Assembly: GCA_003153555.1 (NCBI GenBank)
Contig: PLZS01000088.1
Coordinates: 1 to 64,000, forward strand
DNA: 64,000 nucleotides
Reading direction: 5' to 3'
From: Candidatus Melainabacteria bacterium
GTDB taxonomy: Bacteria; Cyanobacteriota; Vampirovibrionia; Obscuribacterales; Obscuribacteraceae
Shown: one piece after another, positions 1-8,593 of the stretch
Layout of the letters: every line of letters starts with the position of its first letter
Position numbering within the stretch: the stretch's first letter is position 1
Program-made: the position numbers and the translations under genes
Notes under the pieces: model-generated
The model's database searches: none
Told to the model about the DNA's origin: nothing
Seen by the model: only the letters and a program-made list of their open reading frames with translations

Positions 1-56
1 TGCACCGTTGAGTTGTCGGCAGAATCCTTGCTAGGTGGGGTTTTGGTTGGAGTCAT
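1..56 (-). CDS. Possible 5' end of a gene cut by the window edge
   Basis: An ATG at 56-54 on the minus strand opens a frame that stays open for 18 codons to the window edge and begins MTPTKTPPSKDSADNSTV. The Pro/Thr/Ser/Lys-rich start could be a disordered N-terminus or a lipoprotein-like leader. No good ribosome binding site is visible and 18 codons is too short to prove coding. It would be divergent from the superoxide dismutase gene, which fits a shared intergenic promoter region. No family can be named. Confidence 0.3.
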   Translation of the reverse strand, partial: MTPTKTPPSKDSADNSTV

Positions 57-105
57 AATCACGCTCGAAGTATGTTAGGGTTTCATTGTTCGTAAGATAA
101 TTTGG

Positions 106-139
106 GCAGCTTGCTGCCTAGACTGTCCTAGGATAAGTT
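106..139 (+). promoter_or_regulatory. Hairpin plus 19-bp box shared with 22785-22858
   Basis: GCAGCTTGCTGC (106-117, a 5-bp inverted repeat around TT) is followed three bases later by GACTGTCCTAGGATAAGTT (121-139), which contains the 8-bp palindrome TCCTAGGA. The same two elements precede the aldehyde dehydrogenase gene, with one difference in the 19-mer. Here the box ends about 146 bp before the superoxide dismutase start. It may be an operator, a promoter of a particular sigma class, or part of a leader. The function is inferred only from the repetition and position. Confidence 0.5.
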
Positions 140-285
140 GGACCCCATAAAGATATCGCGTACGGCAGCCTGAGTGTATGCGCTTTATCAGCAATCGATA
201 TTTTTAATTCGCTTGGCAACTAAAACTTTCCAACTCATCTAGATCTTAAGATCCATTTTGCGCCTGTCCTTAATAGGAGATTTTT

Positions 286-1092
286 ATGTCCTCAAAAAAA
301 GAAATCATCGGTAATTATGAAGTGATCAACGATCGCGAAGTAATTACTCGCCGGGAAGTCTTGCTCATGGGCGCCATGGCAGCTGGCGGATTGGTGGCTG
401 CAGCGCCGGCATTCGCTGGTCCTAGCGTGTCATTGGCTCAAGCTGCCGGCGGTGCGAAAGCGACCAGCGAGACACCTTATATAGCCAGAGATTTCAGCGC
501 CTTAGCGGCCAAGAAAATGCCCGGACTGTCAGATAACCAAATCAGCCAACACATTACGCTTTATCAAGGCTATATCAAGAAAGCAAATGAGCTTAACGGC
601 AAGTTGAAAGATCCTGATCTCGCTGGTCCCAACGCAACTTACGCGCCGCTTCGAGAAATGTTGGTTGAAGAAAGCTATGCGGTAAATGGTGTCGTCTATC
701 ACGAGTATTACTTCGGCAATCTTGGCGGCAAAGGTGGCGAACCCACTGGTGATTTGAAAGCCGCGCTCGAAGAGAGATGGGGCAGCACCGGTAAATTTAT
801 CGACTACTTAAAGGCAGCCGGAAAATGCATGCGTGGTTGGGTCGTAATCGGCTACAACACGCGAGGAAATCACCTCAGTGCATTTGGTCTGGACATGCAC
901 AACATGTGGTCGCCGGCCAATCTGGTACCAATCCTGGTGCTCGACGTCTACGAACACGCTTATATGATTGATTACGGCATCGATCGCGGCAAGTATCTCG
1001 ATGCGTTTATGAATAATCTGGATTGGGATGTCGTCGCAAAACGCCTTTCCTACTCTCGCAAACATCCATCAGGGGTTGATTCAACGATCTAG
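286..1092 (+). CDS. Tat-exported Fe/Mn superoxide dismutase
   Basis: Superoxide dismutase of the Fe/Mn family, predicted to detoxify superoxide outside the cytoplasm. Residues 21-45 form a twin-arginine signal: TRRE with Arg22-Arg23, a hydrophobic stretch and an Ala-x-Ala cleavage site near PAFAG. Candidate metal ligands are His89, His139 (VVYHEYYFGNL), Asp220 and His224 (DVYEHAY, the family signature). The segment around the first ligand is divergent: the usual HHxKHHxxY is replaced by HITLYQGY. His205 (DMHNM) sits where Gln or His normally bonds the metal-bound solvent. ATG 286 follows TAGGAGA at 274-280. The gene stands alone, with a strong terminator 20 bases downstream. A catalytically altered paralogue is possible, but all four ligand positions can be filled. 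Confidence 0.88.
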   Translation: MSSKKEIIGNYEVINDREVITRREVLLMGAMAAGGLVAAAPAFAGPSVSLAQAAGGAKATSETPYIARDFSALAAKKMPGLSDNQISQHITLYQGYIKKANELNGKLKDPDLAGPNATYAPLREMLVEESYAVNGVVYHEYYFGNLGGKGGEPTGDLKAALEERWGSTGKFIDYLKAAGKCMRGWVVIGYNTRGNHLSAFGLDMHNMWSPANLVPILVLDVYEHAYMIDYGIDRGKYLDAFMNNLDWDVVAKRLSYSRKHPSGVDSTI

Positions 1093-1111
1093 TCAACTTG
1101 TATTGAACATT

Positions 1112-1150
1112 CAAAAAAAACCGCTCTCCGCAAATGGAGTGCGGTTTTTT
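1112..1150 (+). terminator. Rho-independent terminator after superoxide dismutase
   Basis: CCGCTCTCC and GGAGTGCGG form a 9-bp stem with one mismatch around CAAAT-type loop bases, flanked by an A-run on the left and TTTTTT on the right. It can end transcripts in both directions, but it sits directly behind the dismutase gene. Confidence 0.88.
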
Positions 1151-1227
1151 ATCCGCTCGATGCGGAATGACCAAGGAACATGGAGTCGCTTCGCGTCATA
1201 GTTGGCTAAGATAGCCGCGCTCTTAGC

Positions 1228-2505
1228 TTATTTCGACTTGTTCGTTGAGTTGAGCACAAATGCCGGAATTTCCTCAGCGGACGGAACATCCATAACCAGA
1301 TGCCATGCCGTTGTTGGGTCATCTTTGGCTAATTTCATAATGCGCCTTGCTAGCATCGTCGCTGTTACTTTTGTTTCCTTATCGCTGCTGTATAAGGGGA
1401 ATTCCGAGCTTTTCAGGGCGAAGATGTGTAGCTTTTGTTGCGCCGGCCCAACCTTGATTGGATCGCGCGAACCAGCAACAGTGCTTACTGTGCGCGGCGT
1501 CGCCGGCGTGAATTGTTCCTTTTCCCCAAACGAAGGTAGGACCAAGATCGGCATATCATCTGCTCCGACAAGAAAGGCATAGACGAAACAAGGCTGCTCA
1601 ACTCTGAAAGTCATTGTCAGCGTGTCGCCGAAACGATAGTTCTGGAATGGCTTCTCAAGCACGACTTGCACCGGCATCAGAGTTGGGTCTTTAATTTCCC
1701 AATCTGTCACCTGCTTATTGAGAGTGAAATAAGCAACACACGCAAAGACTAGAAAGAATGCTCCGAAAAAGCCTATCAGGGCACGAGCGACATTCCACAG
1801 TTGACTGTGTTTTCGGGTCACCAAGTTCTCTTCGATGTTCAATTCTTTGAGCGCGTCAATCCATAACGCCAGGCGGATTGAAGTGGTTGGCAAATTCAAA
1901 CCAGGCAGTGTCGCTGTATCGCCACAATGGAGAGCGACAACCGTATTGCCGTCAAAGATAGGCGAGCCCGAGTCGCCTGGTGCCAAAGCTAAATCATGCA
2001 AAATGTGGAAGCTGTCGTTCTTCCGCAATGGACCAAGCATGCGACCAATTTGAGCCAACGGATTTGGCGAAGAAGTAAACTGGCCGAGGTGAACGGGGTA
2101 TCGAACGGCTGATAATTCCTGGTGAACCGAAATATGTTTGTCGTACTGAATTGGCAAGGGATTCGCTTCACGCTCCGGATAGCGCAGTTCGACAGTTAAG
2201 ACGGCGGCATCATAGCGAACCAGTTGGTCTGAAGCTCGCGCAAATTTGGGATGAATCCGCACCTCTCGAACTGTGTAGCCATTGCCCGACGCAGGAAATT
2301 TTGCAATCAAGGACCCAGGCGTGCTAGCGTACCGTTCGATCACATGAGCACAGGTGACAAGAGTGTCAGGACCAGCTAACCATGCCTGCCCAAGCACGAC
2401 GTCTTGACCATTCTCAACCGTGATAACGTGGGCAAGCGAAGCCCCGAATCGCTCCGGATTGTCCGGCAGTCCATGTTGTTTATATTGAGAGAGGGAAGTG
2501 GACAC
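1228..2505 (-). CDS. Membrane-anchored trypsin-like serine protease with DUF4384-like domain
   Basis: Chymotrypsin-fold protease domain in residues 20-215, with the triad visible as His54 (TCAHV), Asp99 (RYDAAVL) and Ser179 (PGDSGSP). One transmembrane helix follows at about 240-261. The C-terminal part, about 285-350, resembles DUF4384 (FRVEQPCFVYAFLVGADD), a domain often attached to bacterial kinases and caspase-like proteins. There is no N-terminal signal peptide, so a single central helix would leave the protease domain on the cytoplasmic side and the C-terminal domain outside; that topology is inference. The start is GTG at 2505 with no clear ribosome binding site. The gene is divergent from the next gene (shared region about 2506-2612). 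The substrate is unknown. Confidence 0.8.
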   Translation of the reverse strand: MSTSLSQYKQHGLPDNPERFGASLAHVITVENGQDVVLGQAWLAGPDTLVTCAHVIERYASTPGSLIAKFPASGNGYTVREVRIHPKFARASDQLVRYDAAVLTVELRYPEREANPLPIQYDKHISVHQELSAVRYPVHLGQFTSSPNPLAQIGRMLGPLRKNDSFHILHDLALAPGDSGSPIFDGNTVVALHCGDTATLPGLNLPTTSIRLALWIDALKELNIEENLVTRKHSQLWNVARALIGFFGAFFLVFACVAYFTLNKQVTDWEIKDPTLMPVQVVLEKPFQNYRFGDTLTMTFRVEQPCFVYAFLVGADDMPILVLPSFGEKEQFTPATPRTVSTVAGSRDPIKVGPAQQKLHIFALKSSEFPLYSSDKETKVTATMLARRIMKLAKDDPTTAWHLVMDVPSAEEIPAFVLNSTNKSK

Positions 2506-2612
2506 GAAGGGATCTCTTAAGTTCGCTTAGTTTACCTTTTATACGCTTTCGACTGCCAAAAACTATACGGCATAGGGAATATAAGAAAGTGGCTAGTTGG
2601 CTGGAGCGACTA

Positions 2613-3191
2613 ATGAGCGAAGAATCTCCGAATGTAACATCTGAGTTATCCGAGGATGGCCCATCCAGCAAGCCGCCCGGCTTATCCGAAGATAGCTTGT
2701 GCTCCAACCTGCCCGACTTATCGGCAGACAGCAAGACGCCAGAGTTAATAGACAGCAAGACGCCAGAGTTAACAGCACTTGAATTGCCGGTCGATTCAAG
2801 CCCTTTAACGATTGTTCCGCTAAAAAAGAAGCAGCGCAAAAAAACCTTTTGGGTGAAATTCTGGTGGATTCCAGTCACATTTCTCATTCCATTTGCCGTT
2901 TTTTATGAATACATGGGCAGTTATGCTCGTTTGAACATGGCTGGAAGTTTCAGGTCGGGCGCAATTGGACTGGCTGTGGCCGGTCTGATTTATGGTCTGT
3001 GGCAAATTGACCAACGCCTTGGGCCGGGAGATAAGCCGAGCCCCTCGGGTTCGGATAAGAAAGCACTTCATGTCGATCCGCTGATTGGCGCGCTTGGCAT
3101 ATTGCTCTGGTTCGGGTGGGTCAGTGCTGCACACATTATGATTGTCGCCCACGACGAAGTGACAGCAATGGCTGCGATGGCGGATCGCTAG
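2613..3191 (+). CDS. Hypothetical membrane protein with acidic, repeat-bearing N-terminus
   Basis: I do not recognise this family. The N-terminal 80 or so residues are rich in Ser, Glu, Asp and Pro and carry a tandem DSKTPEL duplication; a Lys-rich patch (KKKQRKK) then precedes three likely transmembrane segments (about WIPVTFLIPFAVFYEYM, SGAIGLAVAGLIYGLW and LIGALGILLWFGWVSAAH). ATG 2613 is preferred over the in-frame GTG at 2589, though neither has a strong ribosome binding site. It is divergent from the protease gene, so the two may be co-regulated. Antisense frames here are shadows. Confidence 0.6.
   Translation: MSEESPNVTSELSEDGPSSKPPGLSEDSLCSNLPDLSADSKTPELIDSKTPELTALELPVDSSPLTIVPLKKKQRKKTFWVKFWWIPVTFLIPFAVFYEYMGSYARLNMAGSFRSGAIGLAVAGLIYGLWQIDQRLGPGDKPSPSGSDKKALHVDPLIGALGILLWFGWVSAAHIMIVAHDEVTAMAAMADR
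2727..2774 (+). repeat. 24-bp tandem duplication inside the preceding gene
   Basis: Two adjacent 24-bp units (2727-2750 and 2751-2774) differ only near the end and encode DSKTPEL twice. This is a recent in-frame slippage duplication in a low-complexity segment. Confidence 0.85.
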
Positions 3192-3220
3192 TAAGTTTTT
3201 GACCGCTTTATTGAGCCACA

Positions 3221-4732
3221 ATGGCGTCCTGGACGGGAAATACCGTATCATTGGGACGTATTGCGGGCTCTCATAAGAAAATAATGCTTCAAAGCACGAC
3301 TGAACTACAAGTCATTCTCCAGCTGGCTCCCGATTGGGCCCCTATTTTAGACAGCGTTAGGGAGAGTAGTAAGTGCGAAAAGGTCTCGGCTTTCCAATTG
3401 TTTGAGCGTCTAGGCGCCAAGGCGATTTACAAGAAGGCCCTGGCTCTTGGCGAAGGTCGCAAACCTCTAATGGTGCTGATTAGGGACCATTATTATCAAC
3501 CCGTCCTATCCAGAATGCTTACCAGCAATCAGAATCTGCGGCGTTTCTGGAGTCAACGCAGAGTGCCTCCTGATTTGCAAAAGGGACAGGCTATTTCGGT
3601 GGCTGTTGAACTGGCGCAAAAAATGGATGGCGTTCTGGGCAAACATCTTACTCAACAAAGCGAAGATGGCTTCAAGGTTTTGCTTCCTGCTTATTTGCAA
3701 CGCACCGTGCACAACGCTGTCATTGATCACATCCGCGATGAGTGGCAATGGGAACATACAACATTGCAAGACATGAATTTGGATCCTGAACAAGAAGATC
3801 CACGTCAAAACACGGCTGATGATGCCCGATATGCTCCTGAAAACAGGATACTGTCAGGCGAGCAGGTGCAACAGCTCAATCAATTGAGACAACAACTTGA
3901 ATCATTGCTGGGAAATAAAAACTACCAGCAAGAACCGCTTGTCGTCGTCGATTGCATGTTTGGACTTGGGCTGACTGAAAATTCCACAGTTGGCGAAGAA
4001 ATGACGATGCGTGAGTGTTGTGAAAAATTGCAACTCGCAGGCGAAACGCAAGCTCGCAAAATAGCACGCTGTCAGGTTCTTCTTGATAAGGGACTGGACA
4101 TGATTCGGCAAGTGGTGCGCGAAAAACTTCCATCAGTTGCTGAGTGTTGGCAATCCGAAATCAACGTCAATTCCGCGTCACGTCGAGAACTGGGTCATCA
4201 ACTGGGTTTCACTGAGAGCGAAGTCGATCGTCTAATTGCTGCGCGTCAATATTACGCGCTGCAACAGTTGGTTGAAAATGCCATCATCAAGCCGAACAAA
4301 CTTCACGACTTGCAAAAGCGCGGTGCAGTGGCTGCTTTCATACCAGTGGATCTCAACTCAGCCACTACTAGAGATATCATCGATATTGTCGGTGCAGACA
4401 AAGAAATTGCTCAGAAGCTTGTTTCCCAGCGTCCCTACGAGCATCTTTCAGACTTGATCGAGAAGAAGATCATCGACAAAACTTCCCTTGAGCGATTTGC
4501 CAAAAGGGGCGCCGTTCTGCGCTCTGCCGGACCTGGTGCGGAACGAATTGACTTGAATAAAGCTCTCAGTGAAGAAGTGGAAAAGCACGGTGTACCCCCT
4601 GCCGTGGTTCAGAAGCTTGTTCGCGGCCGCCCGTTTTCGACCTGGGCTGAACTAGAAGATTTTTTATGCTGCGATGGTCAAACCTGGGCACTTTTGAGAC
4701 AAAAATTTTGTTTAGGGCTAAATGCCCACTAA
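3221..4732 (+). CDS. Sigma-factor-like protein with three ComEA-type helix-hairpin-helix motifs
   Basis: Two parts are visible. Residues about 155-300 resemble a sigma-70-type core: AYLQRTVHNAVIDHIRDEW looks like the helix of region 2, and MTMRECCEKLQLAGETQARKI looks like a degenerate region-4 helix-turn-helix. Residues 314-342, 376-430 and 443-480 are ComEA-like helix-hairpin-helix units (INVNSASRREL, VDLNSATTRDI, IDLNKALSEEV), which bind DNA non-specifically in known families. The protein is probably cytoplasmic and DNA-associated. ATG 3221 lacks a good ribosome binding site; ATG 3284 is an alternative that would remove 21 poorly structured residues. The next gene lies 73 bp downstream in the same direction. 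The sigma relationship is weak and based on pattern only; the HhH call is strong. Confidence 0.72.
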   Translation: MASWTGNTVSLGRIAGSHKKIMLQSTTELQVILQLAPDWAPILDSVRESSKCEKVSAFQLFERLGAKAIYKKALALGEGRKPLMVLIRDHYYQPVLSRMLTSNQNLRRFWSQRRVPPDLQKGQAISVAVELAQKMDGVLGKHLTQQSEDGFKVLLPAYLQRTVHNAVIDHIRDEWQWEHTTLQDMNLDPEQEDPRQNTADDARYAPENRILSGEQVQQLNQLRQQLESLLGNKNYQQEPLVVVDCMFGLGLTENSTVGEEMTMRECCEKLQLAGETQARKIARCQVLLDKGLDMIRQVVREKLPSVAECWQSEINVNSASRRELGHQLGFTESEVDRLIAARQYYALQQLVENAIIKPNKLHDLQKRGAVAAFIPVDLNSATTRDIIDIVGADKEIAQKLVSQRPYEHLSDLIEKKIIDKTSLERFAKRGAVLRSAGPGAERIDLNKALSEEVEKHGVPPAVVQKLVRGRPFSTWAELEDFLCCDGQTWALLRQKFCLGLNAH

Positions 4733-4805
4733 TTTTCCAACATCGACCGTAGACCTAGAGTGAGCGAAAGTCGGAAGTCGACGAATCATAACCGAGGAAA
4801 TGGCA

Positions 4806-6002
4806 ATGCCAAATCAAATCAGCCCAGAAGTTACCAGACTTGCCCAAATAAAGGCTAAGCAGGCAGGCGTTGACATCCAATATGAGTTGGCTCGTTCAAT
4901 TGTCGAACAATCGATAATTGAAGTGGATTCTGAACTAGATCTTGTGATCAATGGTTTGGATAGCTGGAGTGAAATCTCCGGGCTGGCTAAAGTAGTTGGT
5001 GCTAACGATATTGTCGTAAACGATCGCCACGTTGATATTCGAACACTTAACGCCGACGGCACCGTCGAAATCAGTCGCGCTCTGATTGGCACTCCTTACC
5101 TCTCAAACGGAAGTTTGGTTGTATCGCTTCAAGGCACCGATGGCGGCACTGTTGTTGGGCTGGTGGGACCCGGGAACTGGTTGTCGGCTGAACAGCTCAG
5201 CAAAGATAATTCGGTGGTCGTAAAGTTTGACTCCGCGCCAGATTTTGATCTTGGCACGACTCTGAGCGGCATCTGCAATCGTGTTCAAGTAAATTTGCCT
5301 AATACCGTTAAGACTTTGCCGAATGAAAAAGAGCTACAAAGTTTTGCCTCCAATCGCGACAGTATTATTGCCGCACGGCAGAAGCAAATTGTTATGTCTA
5401 TATTGAACGACAATTCTGTGCGCACGAAGTTTGAAGAAGTGCAAGAACAGTTAAATCACAGCCAATCCAAGCAAGTGATCAAAGACGCCGCGACCTGGTC
5501 TAAACGTGTTGAAACTGTTGTCGATCTTGTCGCACCTAAGTTTTCCTCTCTAACCAAAAAAGACGTTCGCAATGTAGTTCGCAAAACTGGTGAGATATTT
5601 GGTGGACAGCCGAACGCGCCGCAGTTTCGCAAACATATGATCAACACATTGACGGTCGAGCAACTATCAAAAAAGTTTGCCGGAGTCTCGTTGAGCAAAG
5701 TAACCGAAGTAGTTGATCATGTTTTCTCCGGCAAATCCGCAATGGATTCCGTCAAAGGAATAGTCAACAACAAAGTGGCTGTCGACATCGCCGCAGCGAT
5801 CAAGACGCAAAGGAACCGCGCCGAAGGATTTGTCAGCGCAACAGCAGACGAAATTGGTATGGCGTTTAATCAACTAGCATTGCAACCGGCATACGCAACC
5901 CATAGCGCCAGCGAGTCAGGCGTTGAATCAATTAATGAAGCGCTTCAGTTGCTTGAGGCAGCTGAATTAGCCGAGCAAGCTCGAGCATTAGTCAACGATT
6001 GA
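4806..6002 (+). CDS. Conserved-looking protein of unknown function following the HhH protein
   Basis: I do not recognise a family. The protein has about 398 residues, with no signal peptide or transmembrane helix. Residues about 40-170 look like alternating beta strands and turns (DIVVNDRHVDIRTLNADGTV, NGSLVVSLQGTDGG), and residues 200-398 are mostly helical and rich in Lys, Val, Ala and Gln. ATG 4806 is chosen because GAGGA at 4794-4798 is spaced 7 bases from it; ATG 4800 would leave a spacing of one base. The gene is probably co-transcribed with the sigma/HhH-like gene upstream, which suggests a partner of that protein. Confidence 0.6.
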   Translation: MPNQISPEVTRLAQIKAKQAGVDIQYELARSIVEQSIIEVDSELDLVINGLDSWSEISGLAKVVGANDIVVNDRHVDIRTLNADGTVEISRALIGTPYLSNGSLVVSLQGTDGGTVVGLVGPGNWLSAEQLSKDNSVVVKFDSAPDFDLGTTLSGICNRVQVNLPNTVKTLPNEKELQSFASNRDSIIAARQKQIVMSILNDNSVRTKFEEVQEQLNHSQSKQVIKDAATWSKRVETVVDLVAPKFSSLTKKDVRNVVRKTGEIFGGQPNAPQFRKHMINTLTVEQLSKKFAGVSLSKVTEVVDHVFSGKSAMDSVKGIVNNKVAVDIAAAIKTQRNRAEGFVSATADEIGMAFNQLALQPAYATHSASESGVESINEALQLLEAAELAEQARALVND

Positions 6003-6060
6003 TAGATCGCCGAACCGGTTATCAAGCGATGCTGATTTCTGTGGCTGGTACAATCGCTTC

Positions 6061-6990
6061 ATGTCCATTGAAGAAAAGAAATTACTGACTTGCTCCAAAT
6101 GTAATGAAGCGAACGATCCCGGAATGCTTTTTTGCATTTTTTGCGGGCAGGGTTTAACAGCTTCTGCTGAAAAGATGCGTAGCAGCACTACGGTACTTAT
6201 GGGTGGCAAATGCCCAGCCTGCGGAAAGGAAGATGAGTTAAACATGCGCTTCTGCATCTTCTGCAGCGCACCCATTTATCCTGATCTTCACAATCAAAGA
6301 CCAATTGATAAGTTCAGCTGGGAGATGGAATTAGTTGATGACAGTAAGCCTAAAACGACCGCGGCAGTCGATTTTAAGAAAGCGGTCCAGAAGAGCCCGA
6401 CCAAGCAACCTCTTAACTTATTACCAATAGGTTTAGCTCTGGGTGCGGTTCTGGGAGGGCTATGCATGATGCCCACGCCGGTTTCAAACTTGATCTTACG
6501 GACATGGCTTTCAGGCGACTGGCCGGCGAAGAGTTTGACGATTTATACCAAGCACCCATTTGCACAGGTGACCTTATACCAGCCATCGGATGCGAAAATA
6601 TTCACTCTAGCGGAGACGGATCCAAAAGGAGCTGTGCGCTTTTCTAATTTGGATGCGGGTGACTACAATTTGAAAATCAACGGAAAGGGCTTAAGGACTG
6701 CCTTCGAGCAAATAAAAGTTGACGCCTTGAAGCCTACTGTGCTTGGCTATGGACACGACGGGCTCATAGAACTCGATAGAGACCCGGCGGCCGCAAACTC
6801 TGCCTCTGTTGAATCCAATCCTGCAACCGCTGAATCCAAGCCTCCAGTCGCTGCTGAATCCAAGCCTCCAGTCGCTGCTGAATCCAATTCGGCTGCCGGA
6901 TCCAGGCTCACAGCCCCAGCCGAATCCAATTCAGCTGTCGAATCCAAGCCGGCAAATGCCACTGGCTCCAAGCCTCAAACCGAACACTGA
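6061..6990 (+). CDS. Double zinc-ribbon membrane protein with PEGA-like domain
   Basis: Two zinc ribbons open the protein: CSKCNEANDPGMLFCIFCG (about residues 11-29) and CPACGKEDELNMRFCIFCS (about 54-72), each with two CxxC knuckles. A hydrophobic helix follows (about LLPIGLALGAVLGGLCMM), then a beta-rich domain (about 160-240; LTIYTKHPFAQVTLYQ, GAVRFSNLDAGDYNLKINGKG) that resembles PEGA or carboxypeptidase-regulatory folds. The tail is a Pro/Ala/Glu/Ser low-complexity region with repeats. The likely topology is cytoplasmic ribbons with the beta domain outside. The gene is followed 80 bp later by a kinase that also begins with zinc ribbons, so a shared signalling role is plausible. ATG 6061 has no clear ribosome binding site. 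Confidence 0.75.
   Translation: MSIEEKKLLTCSKCNEANDPGMLFCIFCGQGLTASAEKMRSSTTVLMGGKCPACGKEDELNMRFCIFCSAPIYPDLHNQRPIDKFSWEMELVDDSKPKTTAAVDFKKAVQKSPTKQPLNLLPIGLALGAVLGGLCMMPTPVSNLILRTWLSGDWPAKSLTIYTKHPFAQVTLYQPSDAKIFTLAETDPKGAVRFSNLDAGDYNLKINGKGLRTAFEQIKVDALKPTVLGYGHDGLIELDRDPAAANSASVESNPATAESKPPVAAESKPPVAAESNSAAGSRLTAPAESNSAVESKPANATGSKPQTEH
6832..6879 (+). repeat. 24-bp perfect tandem duplication in the low-complexity tail
   Basis: Two identical 24-bp units (6832-6855 and 6856-6879) encode ESKPPVAA twice within the C-terminal tail of the zinc-ribbon protein. Related degenerate units flank them, so the tail grew by repeat expansion. Confidence 0.9.
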
Positions 6991-7070
6991 TGAGGTAAAA
7001 TGCGTTTCGAATAGGCGCAGGTGCATCTCGGCGAACTAATTTTCTCCAAATTCTGTACTATTAGGGGACC

Positions 7071-8252
7071 ATGGTCCAAGAAGCATCTAGAGCGACTGTA
7101 TGTACCGAGTGCGGCAGGCACCTGCCCGCAGCTGCGCGCTTCTGTGGATATGACGGCACCAAGCTCAATCCAAATATTGGCACTACCGATCTGCCTGGTG
7201 GTAGTCAGTTGCCAAAATATTGTCCTGCCTGCAAAAAAACTTACCCCGTGCAAGCTACTTTTTGCCCGATAGACGCCGCTCGTTTGGCTACTGTGACCAT
7301 GTCAGCCACTATGCCCGGCGAAAGCAAGCATTGGGAAGAAGTCGCCGTCAGACCAGATCTAAGTCTGTCCGTCAATTTAGTCGGAAAAACTATCGACTAC
7401 AAATATCAAGTTGAGTCGGTTCTAGGCGAAGGCGGAATGGCCGTCGTTTACAAATGCTTTCACAAGCAGATGGAAAGAATTGTTGTTATCAAAGTGATGC
7501 AAGGCTGGCTTCTATCCAGCAAAAATTCTTTTGAAAGATTTGAGCGCGAGTATAAAATTACGGCCAAATTGAATCATCCCAACATTGTCTCTATCTATGA
7601 TGTGGGTTTTCTTAATGGCAATGAGCCGTACATTGTTATGGAGTACATCAAGGGTGAAGCGCTGGCTGATCGAATCGCCAGACAAGGTGACCTGCCACTA
7701 GTTACGGTGGCAAATATTGCCATTCAAATTTGCCGAGGATTGCAAGAAGCCCATTCGATGAACATCATTCATCGGGATCTAAAACCAGACAATATTCTAT
7801 TGCAGGAAAAAAGTGACAGACCGGATTGGGTAAAAATAGTCGATTTTGGTATATCGCATCTTGCCGCTGGTGATGCAAAACGACTGACAAAAACAGGCAG
7901 AATGGTTGGCACTCCGGAATATATTTCGCCTGAACAATTACGCGACAATCCGATTGATGCGCGCACAGATTTGTATTCTTTCGGAATTATTTTGTATGAG
8001 ATGTTAGCAGGAACTGTTCCATTCACCGCAGAAACAGCTGAAGCAGTGCTGATGAAGCATTTACTTTCTGATGTCCCGAGTCTCACTGAATACCGAGACG
8101 ACATCGCGGATGATTCTCCTTTCGGTTTGATTGTGCACAAACTTTTGCAAAAGAACCCAGACGATCGATACGACACCGCTACCGAAGTTCGGTTGGACAT
8201 CGAACAAGCTCTTAATAAGACCTTGCTGAAACGCGGTGCGGAAAACGAGTAA
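7071..8252 (+). CDS. Soluble Ser/Thr protein kinase with N-terminal zinc ribbons
   Basis: Hanks-type kinase. Residues 11-25 and 51-65 hold cysteine pairs (CTECG...FCGYD, CPACK...FCPID) that form zinc-ribbon-like modules. The kinase domain spans about 108-385: glycine loop GEGGMAVVYK (119-128), Lys141, Glu160, HRDLKPDN (His234, Asp236), DFG at 258-260 and TPEYISPEQ at 281-289. All catalytic residues are present, so it should be active. No transmembrane helix follows the kinase domain, unlike PknB-type receptors. ATG 7071 follows AGGGGA at 7063-7068. It lies behind the double zinc-ribbon protein, a possible partner or substrate. Confidence 0.93.
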   Translation: MVQEASRATVCTECGRHLPAAARFCGYDGTKLNPNIGTTDLPGGSQLPKYCPACKKTYPVQATFCPIDAARLATVTMSATMPGESKHWEEVAVRPDLSLSVNLVGKTIDYKYQVESVLGEGGMAVVYKCFHKQMERIVVIKVMQGWLLSSKNSFERFEREYKITAKLNHPNIVSIYDVGFLNGNEPYIVMEYIKGEALADRIARQGDLPLVTVANIAIQICRGLQEAHSMNIIHRDLKPDNILLQEKSDRPDWVKIVDFGISHLAAGDAKRLTKTGRMVGTPEYISPEQLRDNPIDARTDLYSFGIILYEMLAGTVPFTAETAEAVLMKHLLSDVPSLTEYRDDIADDSPFGLIVHKLLQKNPDDRYDTATEVRLDIEQALNKTLLKRGAENE

Positions 8253-8593
8253 AAATCAGCAAATTTGCTGTCAAGCATTGTTTCGATATGGTTGTTTGTT
8301 GTTGTTATTGGTCTGTTAATGTTGGAATCCGTAACAAAGCTTAACTGGCAAGATTCCAATTTTGTCGATTATGTGAAACTTGAAAGACTAATTCTAGAAT
8401 CTTCTATCTAGACTGTTTGCATTGTAGCTAGGTTAGTCCTTGGTTGGTTTTCGCATCAAGTTCTAAAAATGCCAACATAAAATGCAAAATTCATCGAGTC
8501 AAACAACACTCGCACACTACGAATTGCGGGTAAGGTTATGCAAGATACTAAATCCAGGTGGCATATCCTGGAGAAACATTAAGGGGCTAATTA
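8253..8593 (+). other. Gene-free interval upstream of the subtilase
   Basis: The interval holds a 14-bp perfect palindrome CAGCAAATTTGCTG at 8257-8270 just after the kinase stop, without a clear T-run. The rest shows no convincing gene. A short frame starting at 8482 overlaps the subtilase start and is a shadow. Confidence 0.5.

Noticed and set aside
2820..3251. 143-codon frame antisense to the small membrane protein
   Set aside because: Mutually exclusive with the plus-strand gene, which has a hydrophobic, charged-flanked pattern of a real membrane protein.
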